Made by a program: the position numbers and the translations under genes. Shown here one piece after another: positions 8,671 through 17,122 of a DNA stretch of 64,000 nucleotides. The DNA lies in NCBI GenBank assembly GCA_964641125.1, contig CAZXMO010000004.1, forward strand, positions 18,955-82,954, written 5' to 3'. Below the pieces are notes generated by a model. It was not told the origin of the DNA. It worked only from the letters and a program-made list of their open reading frames with translations, and ran no database searches. This stretch comes from JBKHAJ01 sp964641125 (lineage in GTDB: Bacteria; Spirochaetota; Spirochaetia; SPDA01; CAZSGZ01). How positions within the stretch are numbered: position 1 is the first letter of the stretch; the number at the start of each line of letters is the position of its first letter.

Positions 8671-9732
8671 ATGGACAAGAAGCGAATACTTACCGGGGAC
8701 AGGCCCACGGGAAAGCTCCACCTGGGGCATTACGTGGGAAGCCTGGCCAACCGGGTTAAACTGCAGCACGAATACGAGTGTTTCTTTATTATAGCGGATC
8801 TCCACACCCTGACCACGAAACCGGAGAAGGAGTCGATCGAAGGGATCGCCGAGAACGCCCGGCAGATGGTCCTCGATTATCTCGCCTGCGGTATCGATCC
8901 GGATAAATCGGTCATCTATCTGCAGTCCGCGGTACACGAGGTGTACGAGATGAATCTGATCTTCGAGATGCTCGTCACCGTGCCCCGGCTCCAGCGGATC
9001 CCCAGTCTCAAAGAGATGGCCAGGGGGGCCAACCTCGGCGAAATGCCCTTCGGACTCTTGGGGTATCCGGTCCTTCAAGCAGCGGACATCCTCATGCCCC
9101 GGGCCCATCTCGTTCCGGTGGGGAAGGACAACGAATCCCACGTGGAGATGACCCGGGAAATCGCCCGCAGGTTCAACACTTTCTACGGCGAGGTCTTCCC
9201 CATTCCCGACGTTATGGTTGGAGATGTTCCGACCTTAGTGGGGACCGACGGGGGCGCCAAGATGTCCAAGAGTCTCGGCAACACCATCCTCCTCTCGGAC
9301 GACGAGAAAACGGTCCGGAAGAAGATATTCGGTATGTACACCGACCCCAACCGGGTCCGAGCCGATATTCCCGGGACCGTGGAGGGGAACCCGGTCTTTA
9401 TCTATCACGATATCTTTAATCCCGATCGCGGAGAGGTCGAAGACCTCAAAGACCGCTACAGGCGCGGCGCCGTGGGGGACATCGAGGTCAAGGAGAAGCT
9501 CTTCGCCGCGGTAAACGACTTTCTCGAACCGATTCGAGAGCGGCGGATGGAATACGGAAAGCGGTCCGGCTTCGTCGACGAGGTCATTTACGACGGCACG
9601 ATGCGCATGCGGGAAGAGGCGAGAAGCACCCTGACCGAAATGAAGCGCGCCATGGGCCTAAGCGGAATCTGGAACAAGATCAGCCGAAAGGCCGAAAAGA
9701 CGAAGAAGAAAAAGGCGGCGGTCGAAGGATAG
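8671..9732 (+). CDS. trpS: tryptophanyl-tRNA synthetase
   Basis: A class Ic aminoacyl-tRNA synthetase of 353 residues that charges tRNA-Trp. The Rossmann fold opens with TGDRPTGKLHLGHYVGS, holding the HIGH-type signature HLGH (residues 17-20). KMSKS is at about 197-201 in GGAKMSKSLGN. The start is ATG 8671, which gives the family's usual short N-terminus; the open frame runs about 50 bases further back, which I judge noncoding. The C-terminus ends in a lysine-rich tail. It lies 54 bases after the AI-2E gene and may share its transcript. Confidence 0.96.
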   Translation: MDKKRILTGDRPTGKLHLGHYVGSLANRVKLQHEYECFFIIADLHTLTTKPEKESIEGIAENARQMVLDYLACGIDPDKSVIYLQSAVHEVYEMNLIFEMLVTVPRLQRIPSLKEMARGANLGEMPFGLLGYPVLQAADILMPRAHLVPVGKDNESHVEMTREIARRFNTFYGEVFPIPDVMVGDVPTLVGTDGGAKMSKSLGNTILLSDDEKTVRKKIFGMYTDPNRVRADIPGTVEGNPVFIYHDIFNPDRGEVEDLKDRYRRGAVGDIEVKEKLFAAVNDFLEPIRERRMEYGKRSGFVDEVIYDGTMRMREEARSTLTEMKRAMGLSGIWNKISRKAEKTKKKKAAVEG

Positions 9733-9805
9733 CCGCGAACGGTGTCTTCCGACAGGCGGCTTCGGCTAACGATGTTAATAGAAAAGAAAAGAAAGGATTT
9801 TCTCA

Positions 9806-10993
9806 ATGACCCGGAACGATTTTATCCAACTCGAAGACCTTTACAGCGCACGTAACTACAGTCCCGCCGGTCCCGTCCTGACCCGGGGCAAAGGGGTGTG
9901 GGTCTGGGATACCGAGGGCAACCGGTATCTCGACTGCGTGAGCGGGTACGGTGCCGTCAATCAGGGACACTGTCACCCCAAGATCTTCCGGACCCTTGTC
10001 GAGCAGGCGGAAAAGCTGAGCCTCGTATCCCGGGCCTTCCGTACCGATCAGATCGGTCTGTTCTCCAAGGAGATCTGTGAGCTCACAGGTTCGGCCCGGG
10101 TGCTGCTCATGAACTCCGGCGCGGAAGCGGTGGAAACGGCGCTCAAGACGGTGCGCAAGTGGGGGTATGTCAAAAAGAAAGTCCCCGAGGATCGCGCTGA
10201 GATCATCGTCTGCGACGGGAACTTTCACGGCCGAACCATCACCGTAGTCGGTTTTTCCAGTATCGATAAATATAGAAACGGATTCGGCCCCTTTACTCCC
10301 GGATTCATCCGGGTCCCCTACGGCGACCTCGAGGCGATGAAGCAGGCGGTGACCGAAAACACCGTAGGAATCATGGTAGAACCGATCCAGGGCGAGGGCG
10401 GCATGGTGGTTCCTCCCGCAGGGTATCTGGCGGGGCTTCGAGATCTCTGCACCGAAAAAAACATCAAGCTCGTCTTCGACGAGATTCAAAGCGGCTTAGG
10501 GCGCACCGGGGAGCTTCTGGGAGAAGAATACGAGTCGGTCAAAGCGGACGTCTGCATTATCGGCAAGTCCTTAGGGGGCGGGTTTTGTCCGGTCTCGGCG
10601 GTTCTGGCGCGGGGCGACGAGCTCGACGTTTTAGGCCCCGGCGAGCACGGGAGCACCTTTGGGGGTAATCCCCTGGCCTGCGCGGTGGGCAGGACCGCTC
10701 TCTCGGTCCTCACGGAGGAGAAAATGATCGAAAACGCCGCCGAGAAGGGAGCGATCCTCGAAGAAGCCGTCCTCGGCATGAGGGGAAAGCGGATCGCGGG
10801 GGTCCGCGGCAGAGGAATGATGCTCGGTATCGAGCTGAACGAACCGGCCGCTCCGGTGTGCAAGGAGCTCATTGCAGCCGGGCTCTTGTGTAATGCCGCG
10901 GGGGAGTCGATTGTCCGTTTTACCCCGCCTCTGACCTTGAATGAGGAACAAGTGGGCTGGGCCCTGGAGAGGCTGGAAGAAGTCCTCGAGTAA
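9806..10993 (+). CDS. rocD: class III aminotransferase, ornithine aminotransferase type
   Basis: A 395-residue PLP enzyme most like ornithine-oxo-acid transaminase, which makes glutamate-5-semialdehyde from ornithine. Family features are the early LYSARNYSPAGPVLTRGKGVWVWD block, NSGAEAVETALK for cofactor phosphate, GNFHGRT, DEIQSGLGRTG with the PLP-nitrogen aspartate, and the Schiff-base lysine at about 254 in GKSLGGGF. The TFGGNPLACA motif follows. Acetylornithine aminotransferase is the main alternative, but LYSARNYSP is characteristic of ornithine aminotransferases. The ribosome site AAAGGA precedes the ATG. It ends nine bases from the convergent nucleosidase gene. Confidence 0.9.
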   Translation: MTRNDFIQLEDLYSARNYSPAGPVLTRGKGVWVWDTEGNRYLDCVSGYGAVNQGHCHPKIFRTLVEQAEKLSLVSRAFRTDQIGLFSKEICELTGSARVLLMNSGAEAVETALKTVRKWGYVKKKVPEDRAEIIVCDGNFHGRTITVVGFSSIDKYRNGFGPFTPGFIRVPYGDLEAMKQAVTENTVGIMVEPIQGEGGMVVPPAGYLAGLRDLCTEKNIKLVFDEIQSGLGRTGELLGEEYESVKADVCIIGKSLGGGFCPVSAVLARGDELDVLGPGEHGSTFGGNPLACAVGRTALSVLTEEKMIENAAEKGAILEEAVLGMRGKRIAGVRGRGMMLGIELNEPAAPVCKELIAAGLLCNAAGESIVRFTPPLTLNEEQVGWALERLEEVLE

Positions 10994-11002
10994 TCGGAGG
11001 GT

Positions 11003-11731
11003 TTATCGAGGGGGAGACTCGGTCCGGACAAGCTCGTCCGCCGCCGCGGCCGCTAAGGGGACGCACTTCTCGGAGCTCTTCCTGACGAATCTTCTGAAAA
11101 GCGGGGGGCTGGAACCGTCGGCATCGTCTGAAATCACCTTGAAGCTCAAGAACCGGATTCCGTTTATCTCGGCGACGATAGCGGCGGCGGCGCTTTCCAT
11201 ATCCACCGCCGAACCCCGGAGCTCTTCGGTCAGGAAGCGGTAGGCTTCGTGATTTTTTCGCGTGATTACGGAATCGCCGGTAACGATACGGCCGGAATGT
11301 ATCCGGAACCCCTTGGGTCGGAGTGCCGTGACCGCGCGAAAGAGGTCCGGGTCCGCGGTTATCTCCCGCATCCCCGTCCGGGGTATTTCGCCGCGGTGTT
11401 TCACGAAGGGCCTCGCGTCGAAATCCCACTGGATAGAGCTCTCCGCGACGAGAATGTCCCCCCGGGGAAGAAAGACGAGCCCTCCCGCTATTCCGGTGTG
11501 AATAACAGCATCGGGAGAATACCGGGCGATACAGTACTGTACCGCCGCGGCGGTAAGAACCTTCCCTATGCCCGAGACGCACAACAGGAGATCGGTCCGG
11601 CCGAGGGCGCCGGTTAAACCGGCTTCACGGAGAACGACCGGGCCGAAACGAATTTCCCGGGAGATATCGGAAGCCTTGACAAAACCGGCGAGTTCCTCTT
11701 CCATAGCGGCGATCACTGCGATAACGGGCAT
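11003..11731 (-). CDS. mtnN: 5'-methylthioadenosine/S-adenosylhomocysteine nucleosidase
   Basis: A 242-residue member of the PNP/UDP phosphorylase superfamily. IAAMEEEL places the MTAN catalytic glutamate at about residue 12; VDMES (176-180) gives the ribose-binding Met-Glu pair, and ISDDAD (200-205) the aspartate that protonates adenine N7. Together these favour MTA/SAH nucleosidase over futalosine hydrolase or a true phosphorylase. The enzyme recycles by-products of SAM chemistry. It is a single minus-strand gene, convergent with rocD and divergent from the MutY-like gene 83 bases away. Confidence 0.85.
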   Translation of the reverse strand: MPVIAVIAAMEEELAGFVKASDISREIRFGPVVLREAGLTGALGRTDLLLCVSGIGKVLTAAAVQYCIARYSPDAVIHTGIAGGLVFLPRGDILVAESSIQWDFDARPFVKHRGEIPRTGMREITADPDLFRAVTALRPKGFRIHSGRIVTGDSVITRKNHEAYRFLTEELRGSAVDMESAAAAIVAEINGIRFLSFKVISDDADGSSPPLFRRFVRKSSEKCVPLAAAAADELVRTESPPR

Positions 11732-11814
11732 ACCGGAGCTATACCACGGTCGCGGGGTAAGGGTAAATACCGCCTTTGCTCACTCACGGGCCTAGGTACT
11801 GAGGTGACACGAGG

Positions 11815-12642
11815 ATGACGGGGCTATCGGAGTACGAAATCGGAGCATTCCAAGATTTAATCCGCGGATTCTACGCCGAGGAGGGGCGGGAGTTCCCCTG
11901 GCGCTCGACCCGGGACCCCTACGCGATCCTCGTTTCGGAAATCATGCTGCAGCAGACCGGGACCGAGCGGGTCCTCCCTAAGTATGAGGAGTTCCTTATC
12001 CGGTTCCCTCGAATCGAGGACCTTGCCGCCGCGGAGCTCGCCGAGGTCTATCCGGTGTGGCGGGGACTCGGATATAACCGAAGGGCCAAGTCCTTGAGGG
12101 ACACCGCGGCGCGGATAGCGGCGGAAAGGGACGGTATCGTCCCCGCCGATCCGGAAATACTCATTACCTATCCGGGTATAGGTCCCGCCACCTCCCGATC
12201 GATACCGGTTTTTGCATATAACCGCCCTCAGGTCTTTATCGAGACCAACATCCGCAGGGTTTTCCTTCACCGGTTTTTCTCCGAGCGGAGCGGAGTCACC
12301 GACCGGGAGATCTTCCCCCTGATCGAGGAAACCCTCGACTACGCCGATCCGAGGAGCTGGTATTACGGACTCATGGACTACGGGGTATATCTGAGGAGTC
12401 TCCTTGCCAACCCCAACCGTCGAAGCGCCCACTACACCGTGCAGAAACCCTTTCGGGGGTCCAACCGGGAGGTGAGGGGGGCTTTACTCGAGTTCCTCTC
12501 GGATGAGGGAAAACAATCCAAAGAGGCTGTCTACGACAAACTTTCCTTCTCCCCGGAGCGGATAGATGCCGCGGCCCGGGAGCTCGTCGCGGAGGGGCTC
12601 GTCTCCGTGGATTCCCGGGGATTGTACGACCTCGGTAAATAG
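11815..12642 (+). CDS. MutY-like HhH-GPD DNA glycosylase without Fe-S cluster
   Basis: A 275-residue DNA glycosylase of the HhH-GPD superfamily, nearest MutY: FPWR start, SEIMLQQT, and the hairpin PGIGPATSRSI at about 123-133. Two points differ from standard MutY. Where MutY has its catalytic aspartate (LDGNVKRV), this protein reads IETNIRRV, which by my alignment puts glutamate there. The protein has no cysteine at all, so the C-terminal 4Fe-4S loop is missing. The Nudix-like 8-oxoG domain is replaced by about 60 residues resembling a winged helix. It may act on adenine opposite 8-oxoG or on other mismatches. The ATG follows an ACGAGG site. Confidence 0.8.
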   Translation: MTGLSEYEIGAFQDLIRGFYAEEGREFPWRSTRDPYAILVSEIMLQQTGTERVLPKYEEFLIRFPRIEDLAAAELAEVYPVWRGLGYNRRAKSLRDTAARIAAERDGIVPADPEILITYPGIGPATSRSIPVFAYNRPQVFIETNIRRVFLHRFFSERSGVTDREIFPLIEETLDYADPRSWYYGLMDYGVYLRSLLANPNRRSAHYTVQKPFRGSNREVRGALLEFLSDEGKQSKEAVYDKLSFSPERIDAAARELVAEGLVSVDSRGLYDLGK

Positions 12643-12662
12643 TTTATTCTTATGTTTCTTAT

Positions 12663-12668
12663 TATAAT
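12663..12668 (+). promoter_or_regulatory. consensus -10 element before dapL
   Basis: A perfect TATAAT stands 25 bases before the dapL ATG in a short A/T-rich gap. No good -35 is visible 16-18 bases upstream, so this is only part of a promoter by inspection. Confidence 0.45.
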
Positions 12669-12692
12669 CACTTCCCGTTAAGAGGGGGACTC

Positions 12693-13916
12693 ATGATTCG
12701 CGTCAACTACAACTACTCTAAGCTTCAGTCATCGTATCTGTTTTCGACTATCAGCTCCAGAATCGAATCCTTTCTTTCAGACAATCCGGATGCGAAAATT
12801 ATCAAGCTCGGAATCGGGGATGTTACCCGGGCCCTGCCCCCGGCGGTCCTCGAAGCGTTCCATCGAGCCGTGGACGAGATGGGAGGCGAGGCGACTTTTC
12901 GGGGCTACGGTCCGTATCCGGGGTATCCCTTTCTGAGAGAGGTGATTGCCGATAACGATTATGCGTCCCGGGGATGCCCGGTCACCGCGGAGGACATCTT
13001 TGTAAGTGACGGGGCGAAGTGTGATACCGGTAATTTCCAGGAGTTGTTCGCCTCCGATGTCCGCGTGGCGGTCCCCGATCCCGTATATCCGGTGTACGTG
13101 GACACCAACGTCATGGCCGGGAGAAGCGGGCTCTGGAATGACGGCCGGTACGAGGGGCTCGTCTATCTCGAGGCTACCTCCGAAAACGGGTACCTCCCCG
13201 GGCTCCCCGCGGAGCCGGTGGACCTGATCTACCTCTGTTTTCCCAATAATCCCACCGGTGCAACGGCTACTAAGGATCATTTAAAGGGGTGGGTCGACTA
13301 CGCCCGGGAGAACAAGGCCCTCATTCTCTTCGATGCGGCCTACGAGTCTTTCATACGGGACGAGTCCTTACCCCGTTCCATATACGAGGTGGACGGCGCC
13401 GACGAGGTGGCGGTGGAGTTCCGGAGTTTTTCCAAGACCGCGGGATTTACGGGTACCCGGTGCGCATTTACCGTAATACCCGAGCGGTGCAGGGTCTACG
13501 ATGCCGACGGAAACGAGAGGCAGCTCAAACCGTTATGGAACCGGAGACAATCCACAAAATTCAACGGGGTCTCCTATCCCGTACAACGGGCCGCGGAGGC
13601 GGTCTACTCTCCCGAGGGGAGTAAACAGGTACGGGAACTTACCGATTACTATTTGGGCAATGCCGCCTTAGTCCGCGAAGAGATGCAAAAACTGGGATTT
13701 CCCGTTACCGGAGGAATCAATTCACCCTATATTTGGATCGAGACAAAGAAGGACTCCTGGGAGTTCTTCGATCTACTTCTGAGTCAGGCTTCGGTCGTAT
13801 GCACTCCCGGAAGCGGTTTCGGGCGGTGCGGTGAGGGGCACATCAGGATAAGTGCCTTCAACAGCAGGGAAAATGTGGAAAACGCCCTCTCGAGAATAGA
13901 GAAAACTCTGGCATAG
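12693..13916 (+). CDS. dapL: LL-diaminopimelate aminotransferase
   Basis: A 407-residue class I/II PLP aminotransferase that converts tetrahydrodipicolinate directly to LL-diaminopimelate, the one-step bypass in lysine and peptidoglycan synthesis. DapL marks are the N-terminal NYSKLQSSYLFSTI block, the GIGDVTRALPP segment, GYGPYPGYPFLRE, DGAKCD, CFPNNPTGA, and the Schiff-base lysine at about 248 in FRSFSKTAGFTGTRC. Length and motif order match the family. The ATG follows AGAGGGGGAC. A meso-DAP precursor route fits the cell-wall genes downstream, although many spirochaetes use ornithine in the wall. Confidence 0.94.
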   Translation: MIRVNYNYSKLQSSYLFSTISSRIESFLSDNPDAKIIKLGIGDVTRALPPAVLEAFHRAVDEMGGEATFRGYGPYPGYPFLREVIADNDYASRGCPVTAEDIFVSDGAKCDTGNFQELFASDVRVAVPDPVYPVYVDTNVMAGRSGLWNDGRYEGLVYLEATSENGYLPGLPAEPVDLIYLCFPNNPTGATATKDHLKGWVDYARENKALILFDAAYESFIRDESLPRSIYEVDGADEVAVEFRSFSKTAGFTGTRCAFTVIPERCRVYDADGNERQLKPLWNRRQSTKFNGVSYPVQRAAEAVYSPEGSKQVRELTDYYLGNAALVREEMQKLGFPVTGGINSPYIWIETKKDSWEFFDLLLSQASVVCTPGSGFGRCGEGHIRISAFNSRENVENALSRIEKTLA

Positions 13917-13933
13917 GTACCCCAATAAAGAGG

Positions 13934-13949
13934 TAACCCTTTAGGGTTA
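13934..13949. repeat. short inverted repeat upstream of the DUF4912 promoter
   Basis: TAACCCT and AGGGTTA form perfect seven-base arms around TT. The element lies just after dapL and six bases before the -35 at 13956. With no T-run after it, an operator is more likely than a terminator, but it could be either. Confidence 0.4.
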
Positions 13950-13955
13950 GGGGGC

Positions 13956-13985
13956 TTGACAGATTTTTTGCATTTTTCCTACGAT
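13956..13985 (+). promoter_or_regulatory. sigma-70 promoter for the DUF4912-GH57 pair
   Basis: A perfect TTGACA (13956-13961) is followed after an 18-base T-rich spacer by TACGAT (13980-13985). Transcription would start about 18 bases before the GTG at 14010. Confidence 0.6.
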
Positions 13986-14009
13986 AGTGCATAAAGCCCG
14001 GAGGCTTAT

Positions 14010-14750
14010 GTGACGGAAGAAAGACTGAGCGTACTATCCCTCTCGGCACTCCACGAGATAGCCGATAACGAGGGAATCAAGAATGCCCCCGACCTGAGCA
14101 GGGAAGAGCTGATCGAGCAGCTTCTCGAGGCCATCGAAGAGGACAGGGAAGAGCGGGAATGTTTCAATAACTTCGCCATGAGGATCGAGGAAAAGAAATA
14201 CGAGATCCTCCTGGACGAGGAGTTCGAATCCCAGAAGGGGATCGTCTTCGAGATTCCCGAAAGATACAACGAAACCAAAATATCCCTCCTCCTCCGCGAT
14301 CCTTTCTGGGCCTTCGCCTATTGGGATATAATGGACCAGGAGCTCGGCGAGAAAGGGGAGAGAGGGCATATCGAAGGCCTCCTCCTTCGGGTGTGTCAAA
14401 TCGAGACTGATAAATCGGGAAAGGAAGTGGTCATCGACAGCTTCGATATTCCGGTCAAGGTTCAGGACAACAAGTGGTATATCAACCTTCCCGAGAGCGG
14501 CAAGAACTACTTTATCAAGCTCGTCGTCCGGCTCGGCGGAGGCGAAAAGGTCTTGTGTACGAGCAATACGGTAACAAGTCCCGCAAAAACGGTGGCCGCG
14601 ACCATCGCCGGAGAAAACATAACCGACTTTTCCGATCCCATGCTCGCCTTCGCCGGGCTGTTCAATCTTTCCGATTCGTCCCTCGACGGATCGATTCCGC
14701 ACCGGATTATTCAATTCATCGAGGCGAATAATTTCAACTTCAAGCAATAA
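14010..14750 (+). CDS. DUF4912 domain protein with SAP/Rho-N-like start
   Basis: A 246-residue protein starting at GTG after a CCCGGAGG site. Residues 1-45 resemble a SAP/Rho-N helix-extended-helix unit (LSALHEIADNEGI, then SREELIEQLL). The rest is DUF4912, recognised by LLLRDPFWAFAYWDI and the paired beta strands that follow. DUF4912 proteins are often encoded beside GH57 branching enzymes or starch-synthesis genes, as here, and are suspected to act with them; no biochemical role is known to me. It opens a two-gene unit with its own promoter. Confidence 0.8.
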   Translation: MTEERLSVLSLSALHEIADNEGIKNAPDLSREELIEQLLEAIEEDREERECFNNFAMRIEEKKYEILLDEEFESQKGIVFEIPERYNETKISLLLRDPFWAFAYWDIMDQELGEKGERGHIEGLLLRVCQIETDKSGKEVVIDSFDIPVKVQDNKWYINLPESGKNYFIKLVVRLGGGEKVLCTSNTVTSPAKTVAATIAGENITDFSDPMLAFAGLFNLSDSSLDGSIPHRIIQFIEANNFNFKQ

Positions 14751-14763
14751 ATAGGATACGTAT

Positions 14764-16377
14764 ATGGATAAGGGATATTTAATGCTCGTGCTGCACGCCC
14801 ACCTTCCCTTCGTGAGGCACCCGGAGTACGAGCGGTTCTTAGAGGAGGATTGGCTCTTCGAGGCGATCTCGGAGACTTATCTCCCCCTCCTTCGGGTATT
14901 CAACGGGCTTTCCGACCGGGGTTTTCCTTTTCGCCTGACCGTCTCGATTTCCCCGACCCTGGCTTCGATGCTTACCGACCCCCTCCTGCAGGAGAGGTAC
15001 GTCAAGCACCTGGAACGAATGCTCGATCTCGCAAACAAGGAGTGTAAGCGGACCGAAGATAAAGGGGAGTTCAACGTTTTAGCTAAGATGTACAAGGACC
15101 TCTTCGAGAAGAGTTACATCGATTTTACCAGTCTCTACCGGCGGAACATCCTCAAGGGGTTCAAGAACCTCCAGAAAAAGGGGCATATCGAGATCATCAC
15201 GACTACCGCGTCTCACGGATATCTGCCCCTGTATGCCGAATATCCGGAGAACATCCAGATGCAGATTCAGACCGCGGTCATGTCTCACGGGCGGATCTTC
15301 TGCTGTGAACCCCGCGGAATGTGGCTTCCCGAATGCGGATACTTTCCCGGCCTCGACCGGTATCTCAGGCTCAATAACTTGAAGTACTTCTTTTCCGCGG
15401 CCCACGGGGTCCTCTTGGCAAATGAAAAGCCCCGGTACGGGGTCTACGCTCCGCTTGAGACCGAGAACGGGGTCGTTGTCTTCGGCCGAGACCTTGCCTC
15501 GTCCCACGCAGTGTGGTCTTCCGAGGAGGGGTATCCCGGTGATTTCTCATACAGGGATTTCTATAGGGACATCGGATTCGACCTTCCTCTAACATATCTA
15601 GACCCCTACATCCATGAGAACGGGATCCGGGTTCATACCGGCTTCAAGTACTACAAAATAACCGGAAAGACCGATAATAAGCTTCCCTATTCCATCGAAG
15701 AGGCGGCGAGCAAGATAGAAGAGCATGCCGAGAACTTTCTCTATAATAGAATGAAGCAGATAAAGAAGCTGAACGGACTCATGGACCGGCCGCCGGTGGT
15801 GGTCAGTCCTTTCGACGCGGAGCTCTTCGGACATTGGTGGTTCGAGGGCCCCTCGTGGCTCGAGCATCTGATTCGCAAGATCTACCAGGACGGTTCGGGC
15901 ATCGAGATGGTTACCCCTACGGACTATCTTGCGAGACACCCGGACAATCAGGTCGCTACCCCGAGCTTTTCGTCATGGGGTACCAAGGGATATTCGGAGG
16001 TTTGGCTCAACGGTACAAACGACTGGATATACCGGCATATCCATAAGGCCATAGAGCGGATGCAGGAGCTGGCCGGAAGGTTCCCCGACGAGAAGGGACT
16101 AAAAGAACGGGTCCTCAATCAGGCTGCCCGGGAGGTCCTTCTGTCTCAAGCTTCGGACTGGCCGTTTATCATGAAGGCCGGGACTACCGTACCCTACGCG
16201 GTCAAAAGAGTGCGGGAGCACATTTCCAACTTCACGAAGATCTACGAGAACCTCTGCAAGAACACGGTCAACACCGAATGGTTGACCCGGCTGGAGCGGA
16301 AAAACAACGTCTTCCCCGATATCGACTATCGCACCTTCGCCCGGGAGAAGTCGCCTCAGTCGAGCTCCATATACTGA
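14764..16377 (+). CDS. GH57 1,4-alpha-glucan branching enzyme
   Basis: A 537-residue family-57 glycoside hydrolase (with DUF1957 C-terminal helical region) that introduces alpha-1,6 branches in glycogen-like glucans. It starts with LVLHAHLPFVRHPEYERFLEE, has the nucleophile Glu190 in WLPECGYFPGLDRYL and the acid/base Asp351 in SPFDAELFGHWWFEGP; both sit within a few residues of their places in characterised archaeal enzymes. Tryptophan-rich segments (SYSEVWLNGTNDWIY-like and ASDWPF) line the acceptor site. It follows the DUF4912 gene by 13 bases, and its last 22 bases overlap the convergent small gene. Confidence 0.92.
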   Translation: MDKGYLMLVLHAHLPFVRHPEYERFLEEDWLFEAISETYLPLLRVFNGLSDRGFPFRLTVSISPTLASMLTDPLLQERYVKHLERMLDLANKECKRTEDKGEFNVLAKMYKDLFEKSYIDFTSLYRRNILKGFKNLQKKGHIEIITTTASHGYLPLYAEYPENIQMQIQTAVMSHGRIFCCEPRGMWLPECGYFPGLDRYLRLNNLKYFFSAAHGVLLANEKPRYGVYAPLETENGVVVFGRDLASSHAVWSSEEGYPGDFSYRDFYRDIGFDLPLTYLDPYIHENGIRVHTGFKYYKITGKTDNKLPYSIEEAASKIEEHAENFLYNRMKQIKKLNGLMDRPPVVVSPFDAELFGHWWFEGPSWLEHLIRKIYQDGSGIEMVTPTDYLARHPDNQVATPSFSSWGTKGYSEVWLNGTNDWIYRHIHKAIERMQELAGRFPDEKGLKERVLNQAAREVLLSQASDWPFIMKAGTTVPYAVKRVREHISNFTKIYENLCKNTVNTEWLTRLERKNNVFPDIDYRTFAREKSPQSSSIY

Positions 16378-16604
16378 GTAAGCTCGTCACGACGGAGCAG
16401 GGCGAGGTGGTAATAGGTTGATGCCTCGCGCCTGTTCTCTTCCTTGGTAATCTTATATACCTCATAGGCGATCATCCTGTCGGTGGGAAGCGGCAGTGGG
16501 AGAGGAAATCCGTTTATATCGACTAAATGATTGATTCCCAAGGTATGGGGAATCTCTTGAATATCTCCCTCGGGATAGACTATGTACCTGACGGGGAGGA
16601 TCAT
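16356..16604 (-). CDS. conserved hypothetical small protein
   Basis: An 82-residue protein I do not recognise. It has a hydrophobic, proline-rich middle (GFPLPLPLPTDRM) and a charged, helical C-terminal half, with no membrane span or signal. Its ATG overlaps the stop codon of the DUF1820 gene by four bases (ATGA), so the two are translationally coupled and probably work together. Its 3' end overlaps the branching-enzyme gene by 22 bases in the convergent direction, which leaves no room for a separate terminator. Confidence 0.65.
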   Translation of the reverse strand: MILPVRYIVYPEGDIQEIPHTLGINHLVDINGFPLPLPLPTDRMIAYEVYKITKEENRREASTYYHLALLRRDELTQYMELD

Positions 16605-16909
16605 CCGGGTCCGCTGTTTTCGTTCTTTTCGCTCGAATCCACCACGGAGAAGGGGCGAACCTTGTTCAGGCTTTCCTCGTCCTTGAACTCCTCGATGAGG
16701 ATAACCGACTGAAAAGGGAGCATAATATGCTCGCTGCTCCCGAACCGGGTTCTTACCTCGTCTTCGGTAGGGTCGATAATGAGCTTCGTCTCCTTGGGAA
16801 AAACAAACTCTTTGATCGAGACGAAATAGGGATGGGTCATATCGAGCTGCCGCGCTTTCAAGGCGACCTCTTTATCTTTCCATGTGAAATGGACTTTATA
16901 TATAGGCAT
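16601..16909 (-). CDS. DUF1820 family protein
   Basis: A 102-residue soluble protein of the DUF1820 type: MPIYKVHF start, a VALKARQLDMTHPYFVSIKEFVFP block, a LIIDPTEDEVRTRF segment and a late strand run MLPFQSVILIEEF. The family is widespread and without known function. The ATG follows AAGGGGGAA. A TATACT box lies about 40 bases upstream on this strand, in the gap shared with mraZ. It is the first gene of a two-gene minus-strand unit and is divergent from the division cluster. Confidence 0.75.
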   Translation of the reverse strand: MPIYKVHFTWKDKEVALKARQLDMTHPYFVSIKEFVFPKETKLIIDPTEDEVRTRFGSSEHIMLPFQSVILIEEFKDEESLNKVRPFSVVDSSEKNENSGPG

Positions 16910-17068
16910 AGTTCCCCCTTAAGGACGTACCCTCACTCCGAATAGTATAAAAACACGCCGAAAAAGAAAAGACTACTAAACAACCGTAGAGTAATCGCTA
17001 AATTTTGTTCATTTTTTTACCAATTAAATAGATTTCAATGTTGCGCATTCAGCCCTGAGGAGGTACTG

Positions 17069-17074
17069 TATAAG
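17069..17074 (+). promoter_or_regulatory. possible -10 box of the mraZ promoter
   Basis: TATAAG (5 of 6 to consensus) would start transcription near 17081, at the first MraZ box. No convincing -35 is seen at normal spacing; an A/T-rich stretch lies at 16990-17040. The 213-base gap 16910-17122 otherwise holds only the MraZ boxes and the upstream region of the divergent DUF1820 gene. Confidence 0.35.
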
Positions 17075-17079
17075 CAGAA

Positions 17080-17114
17080 GTGGGAAAAAGTGGGAAATTA
17101 TAGCTAGAAGTGGG
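17080..17114 (+). promoter_or_regulatory. MraZ operator: three GTGGG boxes in phase
   Basis: GTGGG occurs at 17080-17084, 17090-17094 and 17110-17114, each preceded by A residues. The spacing is 10 and then 20 bases, i.e. one helical turn with one box skipped. MraZ proteins are known to bind direct GTGGG-type repeats spaced by ten bases before their own gene and to repress the division cluster. The array ends nine bases before the mraZ start. Confidence 0.8.
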
Positions 17115-17122
17115 ATAAAGAG

